A stretch of 49,757 nt of DNA from Actinomycetota bacterium (GTDB lineage: Bacteria > Actinomycetota > Acidimicrobiia > IMCC26256 > PALSA-610). The DNA lies in NCBI GenBank assembly GCA_005779395.1, contig SXJP01000051.1:1-49757 (forward strand). Direction: 5' to 3'. Shown piece after piece: positions 25,114 to 33,287 of this stretch (its first letter is position 1; each line of letters starts with the position of its first letter). The notes below the pieces were generated by a model. That model saw only the letters and a program-made list of their open reading frames with translations. It did not search any database and was not told where the DNA came from. The position numbers and the translations under genes were made by a program.

Positions 25114-26244
25114 ATGCTTTCAAAGTTCGATGACTTTCCGATTCATCAGACGGCTGCGCCAATCGCGCACCCGATCGGCGGCGACCGAAATCATTACGAC
25201 CGATACTGGTTCAACGGCTATCAAGATGACGGCGATTTCTACTTCGGCATCGGTGCTGCACGTTACCCAAACCTTGGAATATTCGACTGCGGGTTTTCGG
25301 TCGTTCACGATGGGGAACAACACTCGTTCCACGGTTCGCGGCGCGCACCTCATGAGCCGACAGACCTTTCGGTGGGTCCATTCAAGATTGACGTCGTCGA
25401 ACCGATGCGCAGGATTCATTTCTCGCTCGCTGATAATGACACGGGGATCAGTGCCGACCTCATGTTCACGGCGCGCACAGCCTGTGTCGAGGAAGGACGC
25501 CAAACAATCGCGCGTAATTCGAGAACGATCTTGGACCTGACCCGATTCGCTCAGTTCGGCAACTGGGAAGGAGAGATCACATATCAGGGCCGCACTATTG
25601 CGATTGATCCTGCACGCGTACTCGGGACCAAAGATCGAAGTTGGGGCGTACGTCCTGTCGCTGGACTAGATCCTGCGATCGCGCCGGAACCGCCGCAGTC
25701 TGCGCAAGTATTTTTCTTATGGGCGCCGATTCATTGGGACGATCGGTGTACGACCTTCGGAGTGTTCGAAAATGAGCAGGGGCGCAAATGGCACATGGAC
25801 GGAGCAATTCTGCCGGTCTACGACAATGTCGCTGACATTCCAGGTGCTGAGGACCCCGCCACGGTCGCTCTCGCTTCTGTCGAACACAACATCAAGTATT
25901 TAGCAGGGACCAGACGAGCCGAAAGTGCAGAGGTTTCCCTCGTGCTCGAGACAGGAGCCACAGAAGTCATCTCGCTCAAGCCTCTCCTGTGTTTCCAGAT
26001 GAAGGGCATTGGCTACATGCACCCAGAGTGGGGCCACGGCATGTGGAAGGGCGAACTTGCCTACTCTGGAGAGAGTTGGAAGACCGCTGATCTCGACCCG
26101 ATGGCATTCGACAACCAACACATACAGCAGGTGATGCGCGCCACTTCCGGCGACAAGGTTGGGATCGGTGTGCTCGAACAACTCAGCTTCGGGCCACATG
26201 CCAAGTACGGCTTCAAGAGCCTCCTCGACACCGCTAGCGAGTAG
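25114..26244 (+). CDS. Conserved hypothetical, possible lipocalin/CrtC-like fold
   Basis: 376 aa from ATG 25114 with GGAG 9 bases upstream. The sequence is rich in beta-strand-type Trp/Tyr/Phe motifs (RYWFNGYQDDGDFYFGIG, DRSWGVRPVAGLDP, PEWGHGMWKGELAYSGESW), as in carotenoid 1,2-hydratase-like or DUF7064/7065-type actinobacterial proteins. This assignment is tentative. There is no signal peptide. It follows the HAPMO-like BVMO by 38 bp and is probably co-transcribed, hinting at a role in hydrophobic-ketone or terpenoid metabolism. Function unknown. Confidence 0.7.
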   Translation: MLSKFDDFPIHQTAAPIAHPIGGDRNHYDRYWFNGYQDDGDFYFGIGAARYPNLGIFDCGFSVVHDGEQHSFHGSRRAPHEPTDLSVGPFKIDVVEPMRRIHFSLADNDTGISADLMFTARTACVEEGRQTIARNSRTILDLTRFAQFGNWEGEITYQGRTIAIDPARVLGTKDRSWGVRPVAGLDPAIAPEPPQSAQVFFLWAPIHWDDRCTTFGVFENEQGRKWHMDGAILPVYDNVADIPGAEDPATVALASVEHNIKYLAGTRRAESAEVSLVLETGATEVISLKPLLCFQMKGIGYMHPEWGHGMWKGELAYSGESWKTADLDPMAFDNQHIQQVMRATSGDKVGIGVLEQLSFGPHAKYGFKSLLDTASE

Positions 26245-26329
26245 GTACTGCACCAACAAGTGCTACGACAGGTTTATTGCAATTTGCCCGATTAAAGGCT
26301 TTTGTGGCATTTGCCGATGAACTGTCTGG

Positions 26330-27250
26330 GTGGGCGCGAGCGAAAGCCGAGTCCGAGCGGTGTTTGGTGTTTCTTGTAGTCGAATCAAGGCAGTTGCGGC
26401 AATCTTGGCCTTTTGGGTAGGCGCTGGGGTCGTTCTACCTCAGTCGAACGCGTCGGCGAACTTTGACCGCAAGGGCCGGCCAACCCGGCCGTTCGGATCT
26501 GTCTGCCCCTACTCCCATACCTCTGGCGATGATCCCATAGTGCACCCTGGCATGTCATCCATGGCGCACAGCCACGACTTCTTCGGGAATACGAGCACCG
26601 ATGCATTCTCAACAGAGTTCACTCTCGCCACGGCTCCAACGACATGCCGCTTGCAGAGCGATAGGTCTGCGTATTGGGCGCCGACTCTTTACGACGACGG
26701 CGTCGCAATTAGGCCAATCAAGGCTCACGCATATTACGCACGAAGGGTCGCGGAAGAAGTCGAAGCCCCGCCATTCGGGCTACGGATCATCGCTGGCGAC
26801 AAGAAGAACGTTCGGTTCAGTTGCATCGTCTCAGGCATGCCACAGCGGCTTGGACATATGGTGCGAAGTTGCGAGGGTGGGATGTTCACGATTGGGATCA
26901 AGTTCCCTGAATGTTGGAACGGAGTCGATCTTGACAGCGCGGATCACAAGTCGCACATGGCGTATGCGGTAAATGAATCTTGCCCAGCCTCCCACCCGGT
27001 GGCAATCCCTCGCTTGCGCCTATTCCTTGCGTATCCGGCTCCGTCTGCGACGGCGGTGTTGACTTTGGCTTCTGGATCTTTAGATACAGCGCACGCTGAC
27101 TTCATTAATGCTTGGAATCCAGGGGTCGTAGGCGAGATCACAGGATTTTGCCTCAACGACATCGACCCACGGAATTGCGCAAAGAGACTTCCGAAGTTCT
27201 TGCGTGAACAGGACAAGGCGTTTGGGTCGCGACTAGAAAGCGAAGCGTAA
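26330..27250 (+). CDS. Secreted DUF1996-like protein
   Basis: 306 aa with GTG 26330 as the longest plausible start. A signal-peptide-like hydrophobic stretch (IKAVAAILAFWVGAGVVL) ends near ASA. The mature part shows the DUF1996 pattern: DDPIVHPGMSSMAHSHDFFGN, a His-rich block, then YWAPTLYDDG, and the late HPVAIPRLRLFLAYP. DUF1996 proteins of fungi and actinobacteria are secreted, of unknown activity; conserved His/Asp residues suggest metal binding. Four cysteines could form disulphides. Confidence 0.82.
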   Translation: MGASESRVRAVFGVSCSRIKAVAAILAFWVGAGVVLPQSNASANFDRKGRPTRPFGSVCPYSHTSGDDPIVHPGMSSMAHSHDFFGNTSTDAFSTEFTLATAPTTCRLQSDRSAYWAPTLYDDGVAIRPIKAHAYYARRVAEEVEAPPFGLRIIAGDKKNVRFSCIVSGMPQRLGHMVRSCEGGMFTIGIKFPECWNGVDLDSADHKSHMAYAVNESCPASHPVAIPRLRLFLAYPAPSATAVLTLASGSLDTAHADFINAWNPGVVGEITGFCLNDIDPRNCAKRLPKFLREQDKAFGSRLESEA

Positions 27251-27294
27251 ATTGGACTGCCGAACACGGTCGGCCATTTCGAGGAGCGCGATCG

Positions 27295-28341
27295 TTGGGC
27301 CTACATGTGTTGCCACCACAACCTGTGGGTGTCGCCTGGCCGACTAGAGAATGGCAGAGCGCGCCCTGCAAGTCGCGGAGACTTGAGGCACTACTAGATC
27401 TGATGTTCGAAGATGCGACCGTCTACGGCGAGACGTACGCAGCGCTAGTAGTCCGCGGTAGCGAAATTGTTGCCGAACGCTATTCGGGAGCATTGCCGAA
27501 TTTTGTCGGCCCGGCAATTCCTGTAGATATAGACACGCCTCTGCTGTCTTGGTCGATGGCAAAATCAATTACGCACGCTGCGGTTGGAATCCTGAAGGGC
27601 CGCGGGTCGCTTGACGTAACCGATCGTTTATCGGTTCCCGAATGGCAACAAGACGAACGCCGCAACATCCGTATTGACGATCTCTTGGCGATGCGTGACG
27701 GCCTCGACTTCGTTGAGGACTACATCGATGGTGAAGCCTCAGATGTAATCGAGATGTTGTTTGGCGCGGGCGCGGACGACGTCGCTCGGTATGCGAAAGC
27801 GAAGCCGGTTGCGCACGCTCCCGACGAAGTTTTCAATTATTCGTCTGGCTCTACCAACATCGTTGCTCGGCTAGTCGGCGACATCGTCGGTGGTGGCGAA
27901 CCCGGTATGAGACGGTTTCTTACTACGGAACTATTCGGCCCGATCGGGATGACGAGTGCTGACCCTCGCTTCGATGCGACTGGCACATTTATTGGTTCTT
28001 CTTATGTCCACGCAACTGCGCGGGACTTCGCGAGGTTTGGCCTCCTGTACCTACGCGATGGCATGTGGGATGGCCGCAGGCTGCTACCAGAGGGTTGGGT
28101 CGACCATGGCCGGACCTTGCGGTCAATCGACCCAGAAAACTGCCGCGGTTACGGCGCTCAGTGGTGGGTCGTCGGCGACGAGTTCGGTAGTTTTTGGGCT
28201 AGTGGCTACGAAGGGCAGATGACCGTGTGCGTTCCATCACTCGACTTATTGATCGTGCGACTTGGCAAGACCGACGCGAGCCTCGGGCCGAATCTCTATG
28301 AGTGGCGTGCACGCGTAACGCAAGCTTGCGCAGAGGACTGA
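27295..28341 (+). CDS. Beta-lactamase-fold serine hydrolase (class C/esterase type)
   Basis: 348 aa. TTG 27295 is preferred because GAGGAG lies 8 bases upstream. The SxxK motif is SMAK (LLSWSMAKSITHAAVG), followed by the YxS motif in FNYSSGSTNIVARLVG and a final WASGYEGQMTVCVP strand. No signal peptide is obvious, so it is probably cytosolic: an esterase, transesterase or amidase more than an antibiotic-resistance enzyme. Its stop is 2 bp before the P450 start, so the pair is coupled. It could hydrolyse the ester product of a neighbouring BVMO (inference). Confidence 0.87.
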   Translation: MGLHVLPPQPVGVAWPTREWQSAPCKSRRLEALLDLMFEDATVYGETYAALVVRGSEIVAERYSGALPNFVGPAIPVDIDTPLLSWSMAKSITHAAVGILKGRGSLDVTDRLSVPEWQQDERRNIRIDDLLAMRDGLDFVEDYIDGEASDVIEMLFGAGADDVARYAKAKPVAHAPDEVFNYSSGSTNIVARLVGDIVGGGEPGMRRFLTTELFGPIGMTSADPRFDATGTFIGSSYVHATARDFARFGLLYLRDGMWDGRRLLPEGWVDHGRTLRSIDPENCRGYGAQWWVVGDEFGSFWASGYEGQMTVCVPSLDLLIVRLGKTDASLGPNLYEWRARVTQACAED

Positions 28342-28343
28342 GT

Positions 28344-29528
28344 ATGGAATTCGACCCTTTCGCGCCAGAGTTCTTCGACGACCCTTACGAGATCTACCGC
28401 TGGTTGCGCGAAGAACAACCGGTGTACCACAACGAACGAATGGGATTCTGGGCGCTTTCGAGATTCGATGATGTCGTAGCAGCGCACCGCGACTTCGAAA
28501 CGTTTTCATCAGCGTTCGGTGTAACGCTTGAACAACTAGGTGAACACAAGCGCGCGAATTTCGGCAGCATCATCACGATCGATCCCCCAGAACACGAACG
28601 CATGCGCAAACTTGTGAGCCGAGCGTTTACGCCACGTGCGGTAGCAGCGATGGAACCGATGATTCGACGCATCCAATGTGAGTTTCTTGACTCGCTTATG
28701 GATCGCGAATCGTTCGACATTCTTGGCGAGTTCGCAGCGCCATTTCCATGCGAAGTCATTTCGACCATCCTCGGCGTGCCCGAGGCTGACCGTGAAGGTG
28801 TACGCCACCGCACCGACCGCCTCTTGCACCGCGACGCTGGCAACCCAAATACGACACCAGACGGCATGCAAGCAGGTTTCGAAAGCGGCCTGTATTTCTA
28901 TGAGCTAGCAAGAGAGAAGCGAGCCAAGCCAGACGACTCGATGATCAGTCTGCTTTGTACCGTCGAGGTCGAAGGTGATGACGGCACAACACACAGGCTC
29001 AATGACGAAGAGATCGCTAGCTTTTCGTTGTTGATCGGGGCTGCCGGTAGCGAGACGGTCACCAAACTCGTCGGTAACGCGGTCGTCGAGTTCTACCGTC
29101 ACCCAGAACAGTGGAGACTCGCTACTTCCGGCGAGGCAGACCTTTCAAGTGCGGTAGAAGAAGTGTTGCGCTACTTACCGCCATCGCAGTATCAGGGACG
29201 AATGTCATTGGCTGACACTGAGTTTGAAGGTGGCAAGATTCCCGCTGGCAACCCCGTGCTTCTAATAACCGGTGCTGCTACTCGTGACCCTCGTGCATAT
29301 TCCGACCCTGACCGGTTCGACATCACGCGGAAACCGCTCTTAGGAATCGGCTTAGGCCACGGGATTCACGCATGCCTCGGCGCGGCACTTGCCCGAATCG
29401 AGAGTCGCATCGCAATAGACGAACTTTCGAAGCGTTGGCCTGTCTACGAGGTCGAGGAATCTGGCCTTGAACGAGTTCAGATGGCGAACGTTGCCGGCTA
29501 CTCGAAGATTCCGATGAAGGTGCGTTAG
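28344..29528 (+). CDS. Cytochrome P450
   Basis: 394 aa from ATG 28344; an upstream frame inside the esterase gene is a shadow. I-helix LLIGAAGSETVTKLVG (the usual Thr after acidic residue is present), K-helix EEVLRYLP with ExxR, and heme-binding GIGLGHGIHACLGAALAR with the proximal Cys; Leu replaces the common Phe at the start of the motif. Typical soluble bacterial CYP length. Needs ferredoxin and reductase, neither of which is in the window. Probably hydroxylates a hydrophobic substrate in the same pathway as its neighbours. Confidence 0.93.
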   Translation: MEFDPFAPEFFDDPYEIYRWLREEQPVYHNERMGFWALSRFDDVVAAHRDFETFSSAFGVTLEQLGEHKRANFGSIITIDPPEHERMRKLVSRAFTPRAVAAMEPMIRRIQCEFLDSLMDRESFDILGEFAAPFPCEVISTILGVPEADREGVRHRTDRLLHRDAGNPNTTPDGMQAGFESGLYFYELAREKRAKPDDSMISLLCTVEVEGDDGTTHRLNDEEIASFSLLIGAAGSETVTKLVGNAVVEFYRHPEQWRLATSGEADLSSAVEEVLRYLPPSQYQGRMSLADTEFEGGKIPAGNPVLLITGAATRDPRAYSDPDRFDITRKPLLGIGLGHGIHACLGAALARIESRIAIDELSKRWPVYEVEESGLERVQMANVAGYSKIPMKVR

Positions 29529-29531
29529 CGG

Positions 29532-30113
29532 GTGCTAGGGAAGTTTCGCGACGAGGCATTTTTTTGGTTCGCCGTTTTGGCCCTGACGCTCGGTGGAGTT
29601 GTTGCGTGCGGTGACACCGCTAGCGAACTAGCTAGTACTTCGTCTGCGCCAACAACGTCCAAACCGGTCGAAGACCTCGTAATGACAGACTCTGACTTCG
29701 TAAACATTCATGCGATGACACCCGTAAATGGCAGGTTTATCGACAATCGCCTAGGCCATCTCGAAGAAGCTCTAGCGGTGGCGCGTTCAGAGACGGGTGG
29801 CATATATCCGGTAGGCACGATCATCCAACTTGTTCCACAAGAAGCGATCGTGAAACGCAAAGCCGGTTGGAGCCCGAGGACTAACGACTGGGAGTTCTTC
29901 TTTCTGGATGTCACGGAGACGGGTACCAAGATCGCGATGCGCGGCACTGTCGATACCAAAAACCGTTTCGACATGTACTGCGTGTCCTGCCATCGGGAAG
30001 CCGAAGCTGAGTTCGATTTCACATGCGGTGGCGATCATGGCTGCGCGTTGTTGCCAGTAGGAGAAGAAATCATTCGCGCTACTCAGGATGCAGACCCGAG
30101 GCCGATGCCCTGA
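29532..30113 (+). CDS. Lipoprotein with cytochrome P460-like domain (single CxxCH)
   Basis: 193 aa from GTG 29532, three bases after the P450 stop. The N-terminal signal ends at a lipobox-like VVACGD, followed by a Ser/Thr-rich linker. The domain contains GGIYPVGTIIQLVPQEAIVKR, a DWEFFFLDV strand, and MYCVSCHREAEAEFDF with one CxxCH heme-c site near the C-terminus: the layout of cytochrome P460/cytochrome c'-beta proteins. Two extra Cys (CGGDHGC) follow. Probably an extracytoplasmic heme protein involved in NO/hydroxylamine chemistry or electron transfer; function is inferred from fold only. Confidence 0.75.
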   Translation: MLGKFRDEAFFWFAVLALTLGGVVACGDTASELASTSSAPTTSKPVEDLVMTDSDFVNIHAMTPVNGRFIDNRLGHLEEALAVARSETGGIYPVGTIIQLVPQEAIVKRKAGWSPRTNDWEFFFLDVTETGTKIAMRGTVDTKNRFDMYCVSCHREAEAEFDFTCGGDHGCALLPVGEEIIRATQDADPRPMP

Positions 30114-30130
30114 GCAGTTTTTCGGCGCTC

Positions 30131-31348
30131 CTATGGTTGGTAGAAGCAGGGACTAGTCGCACCAGCTGGAATGGCTTCTAGCGGTGTCGAAATCTCGGCG
30201 ACTGTGGGGCCATGGACCGCCGCCAGCGGCGCTAGCGCATCGAGATCGAACCCGTAAACGTGGGCTGCGTTCACTGCGAAGATCTGGTGCAGATCGCTCG
30301 GTGCGTCAGTATGAAAAGCGCGCCGGATGCTCTCTTTCGAGAATGGTGTCGCACCTTCGTGGTGCGGATAATCGCTACCCCACATGAACTTGTGCAACCC
30401 GACTTTGTCTTTGGCTTTGCCGTCACTCGGGCTAGGGAAGCTTGCGCCAATCCAACAATTGCGATCGAAATACTCACTTGGCTTTAGCGGAAGTGCATCG
30501 TCCTTATTGAACCCGACTTCTCCAGTGCGACCCATCTTCATGCCTATGTGTAGCCCATCGAGCTGACGCAACTGACCCGGAACCCAACTTGCACCACTTT
30601 CGGTCATGACGAACTTGAGTCGCGGGAACCGCTCGAAGACGCCACTCATAATCATGAACCACAGCGGGCGGTGAGCGAAGAAGGGGGTCTCTACTACCCA
30701 CAGAGCCTGCGTGAACGGGTATTTGCCGTAATCGGGAAGACCAGTTCCAGCGTGGCTGTTGATTGGCATGTCGAGTTCCTGGCATGCCTCCCAGATCGGG
30801 TCGTACATTGGGTCGTAAATCGGTGCAGAGTCGAGGTAGTCAGGCGGAATATTGGGGAGAAGGATGCCTGCGCGCAAACCGTTTTCTTTAGCCCAATGAA
30901 TCTCTTTGACGGCCACATCTACGTCGTTCAAGAAGATTTGTGCCATGCCAGCACGGCGTGTCGGCGCGAGTGAACAAAAATCGGCGAGCCAGCGATTGTG
31001 GGCGCGTATTCCGGCATTGCGAAGTTCGAACTCAGAGTTCGTCGGTGGCCGAGCGATAACAATTCCGGTCGGAAAAAATGGCGGGATCGTGTTTGGGAAA
31101 ATGACCTCTGCTACTTGCCCATCTGCTTCTAGGTCAGACCAACGTCGCTCGTCATCCCAGTTGCGGGTACGGCCGTCGCCTTGGAGGTCTCTGTAGGGGT
31201 TCTTGTAGCCACCGCGCCACGCATCGAACTCGTCGTGATACTTGGATTCCAAGTAGTCGCGGTATGTATCGGTGGCAGCGCCACCGTGGCAGTCGGCAGA
31301 GATAATCGTGTAACGGTCGGAAGGGGCGGTAGGCGTTGCGACTGTCAT
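30131..31348 (-). CDS. Amidohydrolase-2 family metal-dependent hydrolase (copy A)
   Basis: 405 aa from ATG 31348, fixed by GAAAGGAT upstream; the frame extends further without support. TIM-barrel features: IISADCHGG near the N-terminus, INSHAGTGLP (metal His), KFVMTESGASW and MWGSDYPHHEGATPF with the terminal Asp. The family (ACMSD/gamma-resorcylate decarboxylase-like) catalyses hydrolytic or decarboxylation reactions on ring compounds; Actinobacteria carry many uncharacterised copies near P450s. It shares a 20-bp palindromic operator with the copy at 41872. Divergent from the HAD-acyltransferase gene. Confidence 0.88.
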   Translation of the reverse strand: MTVATPTAPSDRYTIISADCHGGAATDTYRDYLESKYHDEFDAWRGGYKNPYRDLQGDGRTRNWDDERRWSDLEADGQVAEVIFPNTIPPFFPTGIVIARPPTNSEFELRNAGIRAHNRWLADFCSLAPTRRAGMAQIFLNDVDVAVKEIHWAKENGLRAGILLPNIPPDYLDSAPIYDPMYDPIWEACQELDMPINSHAGTGLPDYGKYPFTQALWVVETPFFAHRPLWFMIMSGVFERFPRLKFVMTESGASWVPGQLRQLDGLHIGMKMGRTGEVGFNKDDALPLKPSEYFDRNCWIGASFPSPSDGKAKDKVGLHKFMWGSDYPHHEGATPFSKESIRRAFHTDAPSDLHQIFAVNAAHVYGFDLDALAPLAAVHGPTVAEISTPLEAIPAGATSPCFYQP

Positions 31349-31375
31349 GGGGATCCTTTCGAAGGGGCCAAATAA

Positions 31376-31395
31376 ACCTGACACGCGTGTCAGGT
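31376..31395. promoter_or_regulatory. Perfect 20-bp palindromic operator (copy 1)
   Basis: ACCTGACACGCGTGTCAGGT is a perfect palindrome in the divergent intergenic region, 27 bp before the amidohydrolase start. It is flanked on the plus strand by TACGAT (31395-31400) and on the minus strand by TTTATT, both -10-like. An identical 20-mer lies at 41839-41858. Typical of a TetR-family operator; the regulator is not identified. Confidence 0.85.
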
Positions 31396-31466
31396 ACGAT
31401 ACCCCTGCACTCGGGGAAACTGTCGAAAGGACGAGGACGACGGGACTCGGCGCTACGGTTACCCAC

Positions 31467-32840
31467 GTGACCAAGGCCGCCGCATTCTTTGACCTTGACC
31501 GAACGCTTTTGAGAGGCGCGAGCGGACCGGTAATACAAGAGCAACTGCAGGCCGCCGGACTTCTATCGTCTCAGAGCATCCCCGGTCAGGGCCTCTTCAA
31601 CCAGGTCTACGACATCTTTGGCGAGAACCGCCTCTTCATGGCGGCGACCAAACAGCTCGTGAGGGTCGCCAAGGGTTGGGATGTGAGCCGGGTGCAAGAG
31701 GCTTGTGCAAAAGCCGCGCAGCATCTTGTCGATCTAGTGCAGCCGTATGCGATCCCAGTCATCAAAGAGCACCACGATGCTGGCCGGCTCGTGGTGCTTG
31801 CGACCACGACTCCTTACGACATGGTGAAACCGTTCGCCGACGCGCTCGGCTTCGACGATGTTGTCGCGACTCGCTACGGCATCGATCATGGCCGCTACGA
31901 CGGAACCTTCGATGGCGGGTTCGTATGGTCTAAAGGCAAGCTCGAAGCAATCAAAGTTTGGGCCGACGCAACCGGTATTGATCTCGCTGAGAGCTTCGCG
32001 TATACCGACAGTTACTTCGACACGCCATTGTTAGGTGCAGTTGGATTTCCGTGTGTAGTCAATCCCGATTTGCGGCTACAGGCCGTCGCTCTAGTACGCC
32101 GCTGGCCAGTTATTCATCTCGATGCGCCAGACGGCGTCCCGAAGGTTTTGGGAATAGAACCGCAGATGGTCGTACAACAGTTCTTCAGATCAGAGCTAGT
32201 CCGTTACGCACATTTTGACATCGATGGCGTCGACAACATTCCAAAGAGCGGCCCTGCGATCCTTGCTTTGAATCATCGCAGTTACTTCGACATAATCGCC
32301 GCTGGCGCAGCAGTAGTGAAAATTGGTCGTCCAGTTCGCGTACTGGCAAAGAAGGAACTATTCGATATTCCAGTGGTTGGTCAGGTGTTCAAGGCCCTCG
32401 GCGCGATTCGAGTCGATCGCGGGAGCGGTTCTACTGATCCGTTACGCGACGCGGCTAAGGCCCTTGAGGCAGGTGAACTAGTGGCCTTGTTTCCGCAAGG
32501 CACGATTCCAAGGGGACAGGCATTCTTTGATCCGGACCTGAAGGGTCGCCATGGGGTAGCGAGGCTTGCTGGCGCGTCTCGGGTTCCGGTAATCCCGATC
32601 GGTATGTGGGGTACGGAAAAAGTCTGGCCTCGCAATGCCAAGGTTCCGAGTGCATGGAACCTCCTGCATCCTCCGCTTGTAAGTGTGCGCGTTGGTGAAC
32701 CGGTCGAGTTGGGTTATGAAGATGTCAATGCAGATACACGCACGCTGATGGCCGCGATCAAAGAACTATTGCCAGCAGAGGCGCAACTGAGAACCATTCC
32801 AACCCCAGAGCAATTACGTCGTAGCAATCCGGGAAGCTAG
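31467..32840 (+). CDS. HAD-IB phosphatase / 1-acylglycerol-3-phosphate acyltransferase fusion
   Basis: 457 aa from GTG 31467; a longer frame to 31347 crosses the operator. Residues 1-200 are a HAD-superfamily IB domain with DLDRT (Asp9, Asp11), and AYTDSYFDTPLL as the metal motif. Residues 230-440 form a PlsC domain with NHRSYFD (NHx4D), RVDRG, and FPQGTIPRG (the EGTR-type block). Such fusions make phosphatidic acid from lysophosphatidate in actinobacteria (Rv2483c-like). May be under the palindrome upstream. Confidence 0.9.
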   Translation: MTKAAAFFDLDRTLLRGASGPVIQEQLQAAGLLSSQSIPGQGLFNQVYDIFGENRLFMAATKQLVRVAKGWDVSRVQEACAKAAQHLVDLVQPYAIPVIKEHHDAGRLVVLATTTPYDMVKPFADALGFDDVVATRYGIDHGRYDGTFDGGFVWSKGKLEAIKVWADATGIDLAESFAYTDSYFDTPLLGAVGFPCVVNPDLRLQAVALVRRWPVIHLDAPDGVPKVLGIEPQMVVQQFFRSELVRYAHFDIDGVDNIPKSGPAILALNHRSYFDIIAAGAAVVKIGRPVRVLAKKELFDIPVVGQVFKALGAIRVDRGSGSTDPLRDAAKALEAGELVALFPQGTIPRGQAFFDPDLKGRHGVARLAGASRVPVIPIGMWGTEKVWPRNAKVPSAWNLLHPPLVSVRVGEPVELGYEDVNADTRTLMAAIKELLPAEAQLRTIPTPEQLRRSNPGS

Positions 32841-32848
32841 CTAGTTCT

Positions 32849-33277
32849 CTATTCGACGACCGACGCGAGTCGTTCGAGAGTCGCGTGAATCGACTTTAGA
32901 TTCTTCGACGGGTAGCCCATCAAGGTGATTAGCAATCGGCTACGAGCATGTGTCCAGTCGAAGGTTTCTGTCACGGTCGTGGAATCGCCGTTGGCTTCAA
33001 GTTCGTAACGCCAAACGTGGTGACCGAAGTGACGCCAACCAATGAGTTTGTTTTCTTCGAACTCAACTACCTCATTGCTGATCTTGTAGCTCATACCAAT
33101 CTTCATGTTCATTCCGAACTTGGCGCCGAGAGAAAGACGTGTCGGCGATTCGGTGCTTGCGCTTTGAACAGAACCGGAACCGTCGAACTCGTGGTGACGT
33201 GAAGGGTCGGCAAGCAGATTGAAGATCTTGTCGGCAGGCGCTGTGATTACGCGGGAGGCAGATACTGAGTAGGCCAT
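32849..33277 (-). CDS. SRPBCC-family lipid/cofactor-binding protein
   Basis: 142 aa from ATG 33277. The START/Bet v1-like fold is indicated by YSVSASRVITAPADKIFNLLADPSRHHEFDGSG at the N-terminus and TTVTETFDWTHARSRLLITLMGYPSKNLKSIHATLERLASVV at the C-terminal helix. Members bind hydrophobic ligands or act as cyclase-like enzymes. It is the last gene of the minus-strand envelope cluster, 10 bp after the first phosphotransferase-like gene, but may be functionally unrelated. Confidence 0.88.
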   Translation of the reverse strand: MAYSVSASRVITAPADKIFNLLADPSRHHEFDGSGSVQSASTESPTRLSLGAKFGMNMKIGMSYKISNEVVEFEENKLIGWRHFGHHVWRYELEANGDSTTVTETFDWTHARSRLLITLMGYPSKNLKSIHATLERLASVVE

Positions 33278-33287
33278 GTATGCGACC

